Part shown: positions 24,934 through 32,163 of the stretch, piece by piece
Numbering within the stretch: the first letter of the stretch is position 1
Layout: each line of letters starts with the position of its first letter
NCBI GenBank assembly: GCA_017450985.1
Contig: JAFSSN010000081.1
Span: 1 to 32,163 of the forward strand
DNA: 32,163 bases
Direction: 5' to 3'
Origin: Bacteroidaceae bacterium
GTDB taxonomy: Bacteria; Bacteroidota; Bacteroidia; Bacteroidales; Bacteroidaceae
Position numbers and translations under genes: made by a program
Notes under the pieces: model-generated
Databases searched by the model: none
The model's input: only the letters and a program-made list of their open reading frames with translations
Told to the model about the DNA's origin: nothing

Positions 24934-26400
24934 ATGGCAAATATGAAATCCTTAGCTAAGGACACAGCGATATATGGCCTTAGCAGCATTGTGGGCAGAT
25001 TCCTAAGCTACCTGCTCACCCCACTCTATACATTCGTATTGGACGCAAAAAGCGGAGGACTCGGCGTTGTCACCAACGTTTACGCCTACACTGCCCTTAT
25101 TCTTGTCATCCTTACCTTCGGAATGGAGACTACATACTTTCGTTTCGTCAACAAGGAAAAGGAGAATCCTGACACGGTATTTTCATCAACCATAGGCGTA
25201 GTGACTTTCTTGTCACTTATTTTCGTAGGCACAGTCTTTGCCTTCATCGACCCTATCGGCGAAATGATGGGCTATCCAGACCATCACGAATATATCACCA
25301 TGATGGCAGTAACGGTAGCCATCGACTCTGTTATGGCAATACCTTTCTGTTTTCTCCGCTACAAGGGTAAGGCTAAGAAGTTTGCCATCTTGAAATTCTT
25401 AAATATCGTCACAGGTGTCCTGCTCAACGTCACTTGCTTCGTCTTACTTGGCTTCACAGACGTGGTATATGTGTTTATCATCAACCTGTTCTGTTCATCA
25501 ATAATGACTTTGTTCTTCATTCCTGAGTTCTTTGCCATTAAGTGGAAGGTGGATTTTGCACTTATACGACGTATGTTCAACTACTCATGGCCTATACTCA
25601 TACTTGGAATTGCGGGCATTCTCAACCAGGCTTTCGACAAGATGGTGTTCCCTTGGACCTACACATATACGGGTCTGCACACTATGACAGAAGCCAAGAA
25701 TCAACTCGGCATCTACGGCGCATGTGTCAAGGTGGCTATGATAATGGCAATACTTACACAGACGTTCAGATATGCCTATGAGCCTATAGTCTTTGCAAAG
25801 AGCAAGGACCGCGACAGCAAGGAGTACTATGCTGTAGCCATGAAATACTTCATCATCTTCATGTTGCTTGCCTTCCTGTGCGTGATGGGATATATCGACA
25901 TTCTGAAGCGCATCATCGCAAAAGACTATCAAGAGGGACTGGCAGTAATTCCTATTGTCATGGCTGCGGAAATCATGATGGGCATTTACTTCAATCTTTC
26001 GTTTTGGTACAAGCTCATTGACAAGACCATCTGGGGCGCATGGTTCTCATTTGCCGGATGCTCGGTACTTATAGCCGTAAACATTTTGTTCGTTCCTAAA
26101 TTCGGCTACATGGCATGCGCATGGGGTGGATTTGCCGGTTACGGCACGGCAATGGTTCTGAGCTACATCATTGGACAGATGAAGAACCCTATAAAGTACG
26201 ACATGGCGGGCATCGGCGTATATGTGCTCATCACCTGTCTGTTCTTTGGCGCAATGCAGGTCGTGGCAACGTATGTTGACAATGTTATTCTGCGCCTGCT
26301 CATCAACACAGGACTTATCATCCTGTTCCTTGCTCACATCATCTATCACGACATCCCACTACAATCGCTTCCTGTAATAGGAAAGAAGTTCAAAAAGTAA
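24934..26400 (+). CDS. Polysaccharide/lipid-linked oligosaccharide flippase (MATE-like, Wzx type)
   Basis: A 488-residue integral membrane protein with about 14 hydrophobic helices and few long loops. The start, LAKDTAIYGLSSIVGRFLSYLLTPLYT, is typical of the polysaccharide biosynthesis/export flippases. Members move undecaprenyl-linked sugars across the inner membrane. No glycosyltransferase or polysaccharide cluster surrounds it, so the cargo is unknown; such lone flippases are common in Bacteroidota genomes. It has its own promoter and is followed by the dipeptidyl-peptidase gene after 22 bases, so the two are likely co-transcribed although no functional link is evident. Confidence 0.9.
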   Translation: MANMKSLAKDTAIYGLSSIVGRFLSYLLTPLYTFVLDAKSGGLGVVTNVYAYTALILVILTFGMETTYFRFVNKEKENPDTVFSSTIGVVTFLSLIFVGTVFAFIDPIGEMMGYPDHHEYITMMAVTVAIDSVMAIPFCFLRYKGKAKKFAILKFLNIVTGVLLNVTCFVLLGFTDVVYVFIINLFCSSIMTLFFIPEFFAIKWKVDFALIRRMFNYSWPILILGIAGILNQAFDKMVFPWTYTYTGLHTMTEAKNQLGIYGACVKVAMIMAILTQTFRYAYEPIVFAKSKDRDSKEYYAVAMKYFIIFMLLAFLCVMGYIDILKRIIAKDYQEGLAVIPIVMAAEIMMGIYFNLSFWYKLIDKTIWGAWFSFAGCSVLIAVNILFVPKFGYMACAWGGFAGYGTAMVLSYIIGQMKNPIKYDMAGIGVYVLITCLFFGAMQVVATYVDNVILRLLINTGLIILFLAHIIYHDIPLQSLPVIGKKFKK

Positions 26401-26422
26401 AAAACAACAAATACATATTACA

Positions 26423-28576
26423 ATGAAACATAAACTATTTAAAGCTATTATGCTATTAGCCCTCAGTGCATCCGTGCCTTCTGTCACAATGCGCGCCGAC
26501 GAGGGCATGTGGGTTGTGGGAAACATATCTGCCGAGACTGACTCTGTGCTTCACAGCATGGGACTCGAACTGACGGCTGAAGAACTGTACTCTGAGGATG
26601 CTCCATCGCTCAACAATGCCGTAGTGCAGTTGGGCGGATTCTGTTCCGGAGTCGTCGTATCGCCAGACGGCTTGATGTTCACCAACCACCACTGCGGTTA
26701 CGGAGCAATACAAGCTCATTCGTCTGTAAAACATGACTACCTGAAGAACGGTTTCATAGCCAAGAGCTACAAGGAGGAACTTCCAAATGAGGACTTGTAT
26801 GTGCTGTTCCACTTGAAGACCATCGATGTCACAGACAAGATATTGGGCAACATGCCTGCCGGCATCACAACAGAGCAGCGCGACAGCATCATCGACATGC
26901 GTGCGGAGGACATCGTGAACACTGTTAATTACAACAACGACGGCGTGTTCGGCGATGTCAACCCATTCTACAAGGGTTCCAAGTATATGCTCTCTGTATA
27001 TCAGCGTTACGATGACGTACGTCTCGTATGCGCACCTCCACAGTGTCTTGGCAAGTACGGCGGCGACACCGACAACTGGATGTGGCCTCGTCAGACATGC
27101 GACTTCTCGGTATTTCGCATCTATGCCGGCAAGGACAACCGCCCTGCACCATATTCCAAGGACAATGTACCTTACAAGCCACGTGCCTTCGCTCACGTTT
27201 CTACGCAAGGTTTTCATCCTGGCGACTACGTCATGACTCTTGGCTACCCTGGCTCAACAAACCGTTATCTCAGCAGCTACGGCATTTGGAACACTATGCG
27301 TTGCATCAATGACGTACGCTATCAGGTGCGCGGTTTGAAACTCGACATTCTCAAGGCTGCCATGCAGTCAAGCGACGAGCTGCGCATCAAATATGCCTCA
27401 AAGCAGTCACAAAGCTCTAACTACTGGAAGTTCTCACTTGGTCAGAACACAGCACTCGACAATCTCAAAGTGCTCGACGAAAAGCGAGAGTTGGAACGTC
27501 AGATTCAGGCTTGGGTCAATGCCGACACCGTAGCAAGAAGCCGCTACATCGGTTTACTCGACTCACTAAAGACATTCCACGAGCAAGAGTACAAGCTTCT
27601 ATATGCACGCACTTTGTTCATGGAATCGTTCATAAGCGGCTCCGACATCTTCAGCTTCATTCTATACGGGAACATGTTTGGAGCCTTGTCAAGCAGCAGT
27701 CTCCGTCCATTCAGCGAACGTGCTGCCGAGACTTACAAGGACATCGACGTAGAGACCGACAAGGCCGTAATGAAGGCTTTGCTGAAGAACTACATAGCTC
27801 ACGTACCAGACTCATGCTACATGTCTAAGTCGCTCATGAATCGCATCGACTCTGTAGCTGGTGGCAACATCGATGCTTTCATTGATCACATCTATGCTAA
27901 TTCTGTGTTTGCCGACCCAGAGCGCATCGTTTCCATCGAGAGTTTCGACGATGTTTCTTCCGATCCTATGGTTGACATAGCAATGGATATGTTCATCGAC
28001 ATTATGGGCCGTTTCCGCAGCAATCAAAAGATTGCAGAGTATGAGCGTCTGCTCGGCGACGCCATACGTGAGATGAACCACTCACACGACTACTATCCAG
28101 ACGCAAACTTCACGCTGCGTCTCAGCTATGGTATCTTTGAGCCTATCAACTTCGCTGCAGGCACAACAGGTCTCAAAGAAGAGGCACGCAACATGATTAC
28201 CACTCCGCAGTCGTTCCTTAACAAACACGACAACGAGCCATCAAATATCGACTATGAACTTATCGACCCTGTTTACAAATGGATGAAGAAGGGAAAGTTC
28301 TCATCACGATATCTGAACCGTGAGACTGGTCTGCTACCTCTGTGCTACCTCACGACGAATGACATCACTGGTGGTAACTCCGGCTCTGGTATGTACGACG
28401 GCAAGGGTCGTCTTGTAGGACTTGCTTTCGACGGCAACTGGGAAGCAATGTCTGGTGACATCAAGTTTGACAGAAATTTGCAGCGTTGCATCGGAGTAGA
28501 TGTTCGATGGATACTAAGTGTGATAGACGACTACTTCAAGGGTAAAAATCTTATCAATGAGATGGTTATTGAATAG
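26423..28576 (+). CDS. dpp7: S46 family dipeptidyl-peptidase, DPP7 type
   Basis: A 717-residue periplasmic serine exopeptidase that releases dipeptides from the N-terminus of oligopeptides. Signal peptide about 1-25. The chymotrypsin-like triad is His90 (FTNHHCGYG), Asp227 (WPRQTCDFSVFRIY) and Ser653 (ITGGNSGSGMYDG), with the helical S46 domain between them. Eighteen residues after the serine is Gly671 (AFDGNWEAMSGD). In this family that position is Gly in DPP7 (hydrophobic residue at P1) and Arg in DPP11 (Asp/Glu at P1), so DPP7 specificity is expected. One oddity is Gly-Met in place of the more common Pro-Val/Ile after the active-site GNSGS. It follows the flippase by 22 bases and ends in a terminator. 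Confidence 0.94.
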   Translation: MKHKLFKAIMLLALSASVPSVTMRADEGMWVVGNISAETDSVLHSMGLELTAEELYSEDAPSLNNAVVQLGGFCSGVVVSPDGLMFTNHHCGYGAIQAHSSVKHDYLKNGFIAKSYKEELPNEDLYVLFHLKTIDVTDKILGNMPAGITTEQRDSIIDMRAEDIVNTVNYNNDGVFGDVNPFYKGSKYMLSVYQRYDDVRLVCAPPQCLGKYGGDTDNWMWPRQTCDFSVFRIYAGKDNRPAPYSKDNVPYKPRAFAHVSTQGFHPGDYVMTLGYPGSTNRYLSSYGIWNTMRCINDVRYQVRGLKLDILKAAMQSSDELRIKYASKQSQSSNYWKFSLGQNTALDNLKVLDEKRELERQIQAWVNADTVARSRYIGLLDSLKTFHEQEYKLLYARTLFMESFISGSDIFSFILYGNMFGALSSSSLRPFSERAAETYKDIDVETDKAVMKALLKNYIAHVPDSCYMSKSLMNRIDSVAGGNIDAFIDHIYANSVFADPERIVSIESFDDVSSDPMVDIAMDMFIDIMGRFRSNQKIAEYERLLGDAIREMNHSHDYYPDANFTLRLSYGIFEPINFAAGTTGLKEEARNMITTPQSFLNKHDNEPSNIDYELIDPVYKWMKKGKFSSRYLNRETGLLPLCYLTTNDITGGNSGSGMYDGKGRLVGLAFDGNWEAMSGDIKFDRNLQRCIGVDVRWILSVIDDYFKGKNLINEMVIE

Positions 28577-28618
28577 TAAAATCATCCAAATGATACAAAA
28601 ATCGTTAAAATGGTATGA

Positions 28619-28645
28619 ATGGGCGGTGCAAACTGCCCATTTTTT
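28619..28645 (+). terminator. Intrinsic terminator of the flippase-dpp7 unit
   Basis: TGGGC-GT pairs with AC-GCCCA around GCAA (one G/T pair between), followed by six Ts (28640-28645). Confidence 0.9.
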
Positions 28646-28659
28646 ATTTGTCAATGCGA

Positions 28660-28667
28660 TATCTTTG
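28660..28667 (+). promoter_or_regulatory. -7 element TATCTTTG with no gene downstream
   Basis: TATCTTTG followed by CA fits TAnnTTTG. No TTTG at 19-21 bases upstream. It would read into the C-depleted stretch that ends at the hairpin at 28872-28902. Confidence 0.35.
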
Positions 28668-28671
28668 CAAA

Positions 28672-28902
28672 CGAAAAGAGACCCCAAAAAGATTGTTTTT
28701 TCGGAACGATATAAACAAATACATAGCATTTTATTTTTTTAGTTTGTAGCATATAAAGAATAGTCTTAATTGTTTGAACATTTTTATTGGTTTTATTTTA
28801 GGAAGATATTTTAGTGGTGATTGTTTTAGTAATGGTGATAGTTAGATTATTGGGATTAACTTAGGTAGGAAGGATGCGTCTGTGTTGATGTATCCTTTTT
28901 TT
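28672..28902 (+). other. C-depleted gene-free stretch, possible non-coding transcript
   Basis: Over 28741-28860 the plus strand has 4 C against 26 G in 120 bases, a strong skew not seen elsewhere in the window. It runs from a -7 element (28660) to a hairpin with a T run (28872-28902), so a transcript of about 230 bases is possible. No long open frame and no known RNA family is recognised. Confidence 0.35.
28872..28902 (+). terminator. Hairpin with T run, possible terminator
   Basis: GGATGC (28872-28877) pairs with GTATCC (28890-28895), including one G-T pair, around a 12-base loop; seven Ts follow (28896-28902). The stem is short, so this is less sure than the other terminators. Confidence 0.5.
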
Positions 28903-28918
28903 ATTTTTTAAATTCAAG

Positions 28919-28965
28919 TTTCACAAGTAGTTGACTGGAGTATCCTTCGGAGTTAAAAGAGAAAG
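28919..28965 (+). repeat. Dispersed intergenic repeat, copy D (TTTCGCAAGTAGT family)
   Basis: TTTCACAAGTAGTTGACTGG, then AGTATCCTTCGGAGTTAAAA. It matches copies A (2260) and B (2577, minus) in word order with one change in the leading TTTCGCAAG. The CATTCTTCATTC element follows it, as it does near copy B. Confidence 0.6.
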
Positions 28966-29025
28966 GCTAAAGGTTAAAGTTACTCCGTTTACCACATCTT
29001 AATTTTTAATTATTTCCATGGTTCT

Positions 29026-29180
29026 TCTTCATTCTTAATTCTTTATTCTGCCGCAGGCAACTCTTCACTCGCGCCTTGCGCGCTGTTGTCCAAGTTGTCG
29101 TTTTTTCCTTCGATGTTCTCAATCTTAACTATTAACTTTTCATTCTTCATTCTTCATTTTTAATTATTCATTCTTAAAAT
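29026..29180. repeat. CATTCTTCATTC / TTAATTATTC low-complexity element
   Basis: Runs of TTCTTCATTCTTAATTC (from 29028) and CATTCTTCATTCTTCATT (from about 29140), separated by about 90 bases that are richer in G+C. Same words as at 161-228 and 2501-2579. Confidence 0.5.
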
Positions 29181-29185
29181 CGTTA

Positions 29186-29207
29186 TTGTTTAATGATCGT
29201 TAAACAA
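29186..29207. repeat. Inverted repeat TTGTTTAA-TGATCG-TTAAACAA
   Basis: An exact 8-base inverted repeat with a 6-base centre, about 100 bases downstream of the sigma factor gene. It could be an operator or a weak hairpin; there is no start codon next to it. Confidence 0.4.
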
Positions 29208-29232
29208 CGGCTGAACAGTGTTCATAAATACA

Positions 29233-29272
29233 AGAAGTGGCTGACAGCACAACTGAGCTGACAGCCACTTCT
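29233..29272 (-). terminator. Long hairpin downstream of the sigma factor gene
   Basis: AGAAGTGGCTG-CAGC (29233-29248) pairs with GCTG-CAGCCACTTCT (29257-29272) with one A/A mismatch and an 8-base loop. On the minus strand it lies 35 bases after the sigma factor stop. The T run after it is poor (TTGTATTTATG), so termination may be partial. Confidence 0.7.
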
Positions 29273-29306
29273 GTATTATACAGCGAGAAAGTCACATGTT
29301 AAACCA

Positions 29307-29795
29307 TCAATAGCGATAATTCTTTCTCAGGTTCTCACGAGCGCGAAAGAGGTTCACCTTAACATCCGCCTCTGTAATGCTCATGATGTCGGCAATATCC
29401 TTATACGACTTACCTTCTATATCGCGCAAATGGAGTACCATCTTTTGCTTTTCCGGCAAGGCATTTATCATGTCATTAACACGACTAAGCCTTTCATCGT
29501 GCTCCATCTGTTCATGAGCTGACATTTGCCATTCATCAGCCCTGTCATGAGTACTTTCTTCAAAAGACACATTACGCAATTCGGCCTTGGCCATTCTGTC
29601 CAAGGCAAGATTACGGGCAGAAGCCACAGCAAAGGCCTCAAGATTCTTAACATCCTTCAGTTCCTCACGCTGCTGCCACAACTTCATCAGAATATCCTGC
29701 ACAATATCCTCAGCCTCCTCACGATTCATAGTGATACGTAAAGAGGTTCGAAAGATAATATCTTTCAGAGGTAATATGTCGTGCTTGAAATCCAA
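29307..29795 (-). CDS. ECF-type RNA polymerase sigma factor (sigma-70 family)
   Basis: A 162-residue sigma factor with region 2 (about 8-75; REEAEDIVQDILMKLWQQ and ARNLALDRM) and region 4 (about 108-157; LPEKQKMVLHLRDIEGKSYKDIADIM, then VKVNLFRARENL), no regions 1 or 3. It redirects RNA polymerase to a special promoter set. The ATG is four bases after the argB stop, so its expression is tied to the DPP4-argB transcript. Most ECF factors are followed by a membrane anti-sigma gene; here the next thing is a hairpin and a gene-free stretch, so control must come from elsewhere or from transcription itself. Targets are unknown. Confidence 0.94.
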   Translation of the reverse strand: MDFKHDILPLKDIIFRTSLRITMNREEAEDIVQDILMKLWQQREELKDVKNLEAFAVASARNLALDRMAKAELRNVSFEESTHDRADEWQMSAHEQMEHDERLSRVNDMINALPEKQKMVLHLRDIEGKSYKDIADIMSITEADVKVNLFRARENLRKNYRY

Positions 29796-29799
29796 TTTC

Positions 29800-30597
29800 C
29801 TAACGTATGATTGTGCCGTGTTTGCCGTCTATGGCATCTGCCTTGGTAATGATGACCTGCTTAACACCAGCACGAACAGCATCGAGTGAGTTTTCAATCT
29901 TCGGAATCATTCCTCCATTGACTGTTCCGTCAGCTTTCAACTGTTCAAAACTATCAGCCGTAATAAGCGGAATAACGCTATCCTCATTCTCTGCATCGGT
30001 AAGTACGCCAGCATGTTCAAAACTATAGATAAGCGTAACATCGAAATAAGGTGCAAGAGCCTTTGCTGTTTCGCCCGCAATAGTGTCTGCATTTGTATTT
30101 AGCAGGTTGCCCTTACCATCATGCGTCAAAGGCGCCATAACGGGCACTATGCCCTCTCCTATCAACGCAGAAAGCATCTTACCGTCACACTTGTCAACAT
30201 CGCCCACAAAGCCGAAATCTACCATCTGCTCCGTACCGTCGTCCATAGTCACCTTTTTTGGCGCACGCTTATGCGACAGCATGACGTTCACATCTGCTCC
30301 CGTAAGTCCAAGGGCATTGATGCCACACGCCTGAAGACGTGCAACGATATTCTTGTTGACAAGACCGCCGTACACCATGCTTACCACACGAAGCATATCG
30401 GCATCGGTCACTCTGCGTCCACCAATCATCGTGCTTTCTATACCGAGGCTTGCTGCCACCTTAGTGGCACTTCGTCCTCCTCCGTGTACGAGAACCTTTG
30501 CACCTTCAATAGCGCTAAAATCTTTTAGCAACTGAGCAAGCGTGGCTTCATCTTCCACAATCTTGCCTCCCACTTTTACAACTGTTAATTTCTGCAT
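29800..30597 (-). CDS. argB: Acetylglutamate kinase family (ArgB), possibly acting on N-succinylglutamate
   Basis: A 265-residue amino-acid kinase. Motifs: VVKVGGKIV (6-14, phosphate-binding lysines), VLVHGGGRSATKVA (35-48), GGRRVTDADML (59-69), LGLTGADVN, NTNADTIAGETAKAL and the C-terminal IITKADAIDGKHGT. It phosphorylates the gamma-carboxyl of N-acylglutamate, the second step to arginine, in the cytoplasm. In Bacteroides fragilis the arginine pathway runs through N-succinyl rather than N-acetyl intermediates, so the substrate may be N-succinylglutamate; this is inference from relatives. It lies 27 bases after the DPP4 gene and 4 bases before the sigma factor gene. No other arg gene is in view. 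Confidence 0.94.
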   Translation of the reverse strand: MQKLTVVKVGGKIVEDEATLAQLLKDFSAIEGAKVLVHGGGRSATKVAASLGIESTMIGGRRVTDADMLRVVSMVYGGLVNKNIVARLQACGINALGLTGADVNVMLSHKRAPKKVTMDDGTEQMVDFGFVGDVDKCDGKMLSALIGEGIVPVMAPLTHDGKGNLLNTNADTIAGETAKALAPYFDVTLIYSFEHAGVLTDAENEDSVIPLITADSFEQLKADGTVNGGMIPKIENSLDAVRAGVKQVIITKADAIDGKHGTIIR

Positions 30598-30624
30598 ATT
30601 TATGTGTTATGTGTCTATATTTCC

Positions 30625-32163
30625 TTACTTCAGGTGATCCTCAAAATAGCGTGTGATGACCTCATGAAGATGCACTCGGTCAGTACCGAGCATATTGTGA
30701 CCATCGCCAGGATACGTAAACAAATCAGGATATGTTCCTGCATCTATACATGCACGAATGAACGACAGCGTATGCTGTGGCACACATGTAGGGTCATTAC
30801 CTCCGTAGATAATCATCAGACGGTCTTTCAAGTTACCTGCCTTATTGAGCAGCGAAGTATTCTTGTAGCCCTCAGGATTGCTCTCTGGAGTGTCCATATA
30901 ACGCTCTCCATACATCACCTCGTAGTATTTCCAGTCGATAACAGGTCCACCTGCTACGCCGCACTTAAACACGCCAGGATAGGTTGTCATAAGACTTGTA
31001 GTCATATATCCGCCGAAGCTCCATCCATGCACTCCGAGGCGCGTAGAATCAACGTAAGAGAGCGATTTGAGGAAGTCAACGCCTTTCATCTGGTCTTTCA
31101 TTTCCTCCACACCGAGATTGCGGAACGTAGCTTGTTCAAAAGCCTTTCCACGGTGTTCGCTGCCACGATTGTCAAGGGAGAACATGACATACCCCTTCTG
31201 TGCCATCCAGATGTCCCATCCACGTGCGCCGTAGTTGCGTGTAGCATCCACCACGTGTGCATGCGGACCTCCATAGACATATACCACAGCAGGATATTTC
31301 TTCGTGGCATCAAAGTCTGGCGGAAGAATAAGACGATAATACAAGTCTGTCACACCGTCGGCTGCCTTGATTGTTCCAGTCTTAATTTGCGGAACATTAT
31401 ATGCTGCCCACTTATTCTTGGCAGAGAAGATATTTGATGTCCAGCCATCATCTGTTGCAATAACATCAATATGGCGTGGGAATATCGGTGATGAATAGTT
31501 GTCTATAAGGAAATCTCCACCCAAGCTTATTTTCACGTCGTGCCAACCCGTCGTATTGCCGAGAACAGCCTGCTTACCCTTCATATTCACAGAGCTGACA
31601 TTCTTCTGCAACGGAGCAACAGAATTTGACGTGTATATAACCGACTGCTTGCGCTTGTTGAATCCAACGATGTCAAACACCTCCCACTTACCGCTCGTAA
31701 GCTGCTTCAACATCTTACCATTGATGTTGTAGAGATAGATGTGGTTATATCCGTCGCGACGACTCAGATACACGAACTTTGAACTGTCCCAAGGCAAGAA
31801 CTGAATAGGTGCACACGGCTCGAAATACTTTTCATCGTCCTCAGAGAACACCGTACGCAATCTTGCACCTGTCTTCACGTCATATTCCACCAAGTCGCCG
31901 TGTGTCTGGTCACGATTAAGTTCCATGACGTATATCTTCTGTTCGTCTGGCGACCATGCAATATTTGTGAAGTATCTGTCTGTCGGATCACCGGCCTCAA
32001 GATACAAATACTTACCTGTCTTAGTATTGTAAATACCGATTGTAACCTTATGTGATTTCTCACCAGCCATTGGATATTTGTCCGGCACCAACTGGGCACA
32101 GCGAGAACCTTCGCCCTGTGGGTCGATGTTTACCTGTGGGTAAGAACTTACCATGCTCTGGTC
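30625..32163 (-). CDS. S9 family dipeptidyl-peptidase IV (5' end cut by the window)
   Basis: The frame runs to the window edge, giving the last 512 residues of a protein expected to be about 720 long. The first part is the beta-propeller domain; the last 260 residues are the alpha/beta-hydrolase domain. The catalytic residues are present: Ser in GWSFGGYM (codon at 31018-31020, minus), Asp in GGNDPTCVPQ (30793-30795) and His in GDGHNM (30697-30699). DPP4 enzymes remove X-Pro or X-Ala dipeptides from peptide N-termini in the periplasm. An internal ATG at 32154 is not the true start because the frame continues upstream (Asp-Gln-Ser). With DPP7 at 26423 it points to use of peptides as food. It is first seen of three genes with argB and the sigma factor. 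Confidence 0.93.
   Translation of the reverse strand, partial: DQSMVSSYPQVNIDPQGEGSRCAQLVPDKYPMAGEKSHKVTIGIYNTKTGKYLYLEAGDPTDRYFTNIAWSPDEQKIYVMELNRDQTHGDLVEYDVKTGARLRTVFSEDDEKYFEPCAPIQFLPWDSSKFVYLSRRDGYNHIYLYNINGKMLKQLTSGKWEVFDIVGFNKRKQSVIYTSNSVAPLQKNVSSVNMKGKQAVLGNTTGWHDVKISLGGDFLIDNYSSPIFPRHIDVIATDDGWTSNIFSAKNKWAAYNVPQIKTGTIKAADGVTDLYYRLILPPDFDATKKYPAVVYVYGGPHAHVVDATRNYGARGWDIWMAQKGYVMFSLDNRGSEHRGKAFEQATFRNLGVEEMKDQMKGVDFLKSLSYVDSTRLGVHGWSFGGYMTTSLMTTYPGVFKCGVAGGPVIDWKYYEVMYGERYMDTPESNPEGYKNTSLLNKAGNLKDRLMIIYGGNDPTCVPQHTLSFIRACIDAGTYPDLFTYPGDGHNMLGTDRVHLHEVITRYFEDHLK

Overview
The window looks like a chromosomal segment of a Bacteroidota bacterium, most likely Prevotellaceae or a close relative. 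The grounds are: promoters of the Bacteroides type (TAnnTTTG at -7, sometimes with TTTG or TTG about 19-20 bases upstream), genes without Shine-Dalgarno sites, a one-piece SecD-SecF fusion, a hybrid two-component sensor-regulator (HTCS), an S46 dipeptidyl-peptidase next to a flippase, C-terminal sorting domains of the type IX secretion kind, and meso-diaminopimelate dehydrogenase. No rRNA, tRNA, CRISPR array, prophage or insertion sequence was recognised.

Layout. 1-159 is the tail of a secreted protein. 361-2190 (+) is a two-gene unit of a DcuA/DcuB-type C4-dicarboxylate antiporter and a small exported FMN-binding protein with a flavinylation sequon. 2191-3153 is a repeat-rich gap. 3154-3378 (-) is a small membrane/coiled-coil protein. 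3871-9779 (+) holds two membrane-spanning AraC-type regulators: a TPR lipoprotein regulator and a 1324-residue HTCS. 9917-17196 (-) is housekeeping envelope biology: ddh and mltG (peptidoglycan), secDF (protein export), a membrane-anchored endonuclease/exonuclease/phosphatase protein and a rhomboid protease. 17438-17710 (+) is an HU protein. 17711-18323 has no protein gene but holds an 11-base-period tandem array and a likely small RNA with its own promoter and terminator. 18324-20960 (-) carries an acetate/succinate CoA-transferase and an acyltransferase of the OlsB/GlsB kind. 21617-28576 (+) holds a large, probably highly expressed secreted protein, then a flippase and a DPP7-type peptidase. 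28577-29306 is a second repeat-rich gap. 29307-32163 (-) is a DPP4-type peptidase (cut by the window edge), argB and an ECF-type sigma factor, tightly packed.

How it fits together. Dcu-type antiport (fumarate/succinate), the succinate CoA-transferase and the flavinylated exported protein fit an anaerobe that makes succinate, acetate or propionate. DPP7 and DPP4 fit uptake of dipeptides from protein. The two membrane-spanning regulators sense extracytoplasmic signals, but their targets are not in view. The least explained parts are the non-coding ones: the candidate small RNA at about 18156-18279, the 11-base array at 17882-17958, a dispersed repeat family shared by the gaps at 2.2-2.6 kb and 28.9-29.2 kb, and a C-depleted stretch near 28.8 kb.
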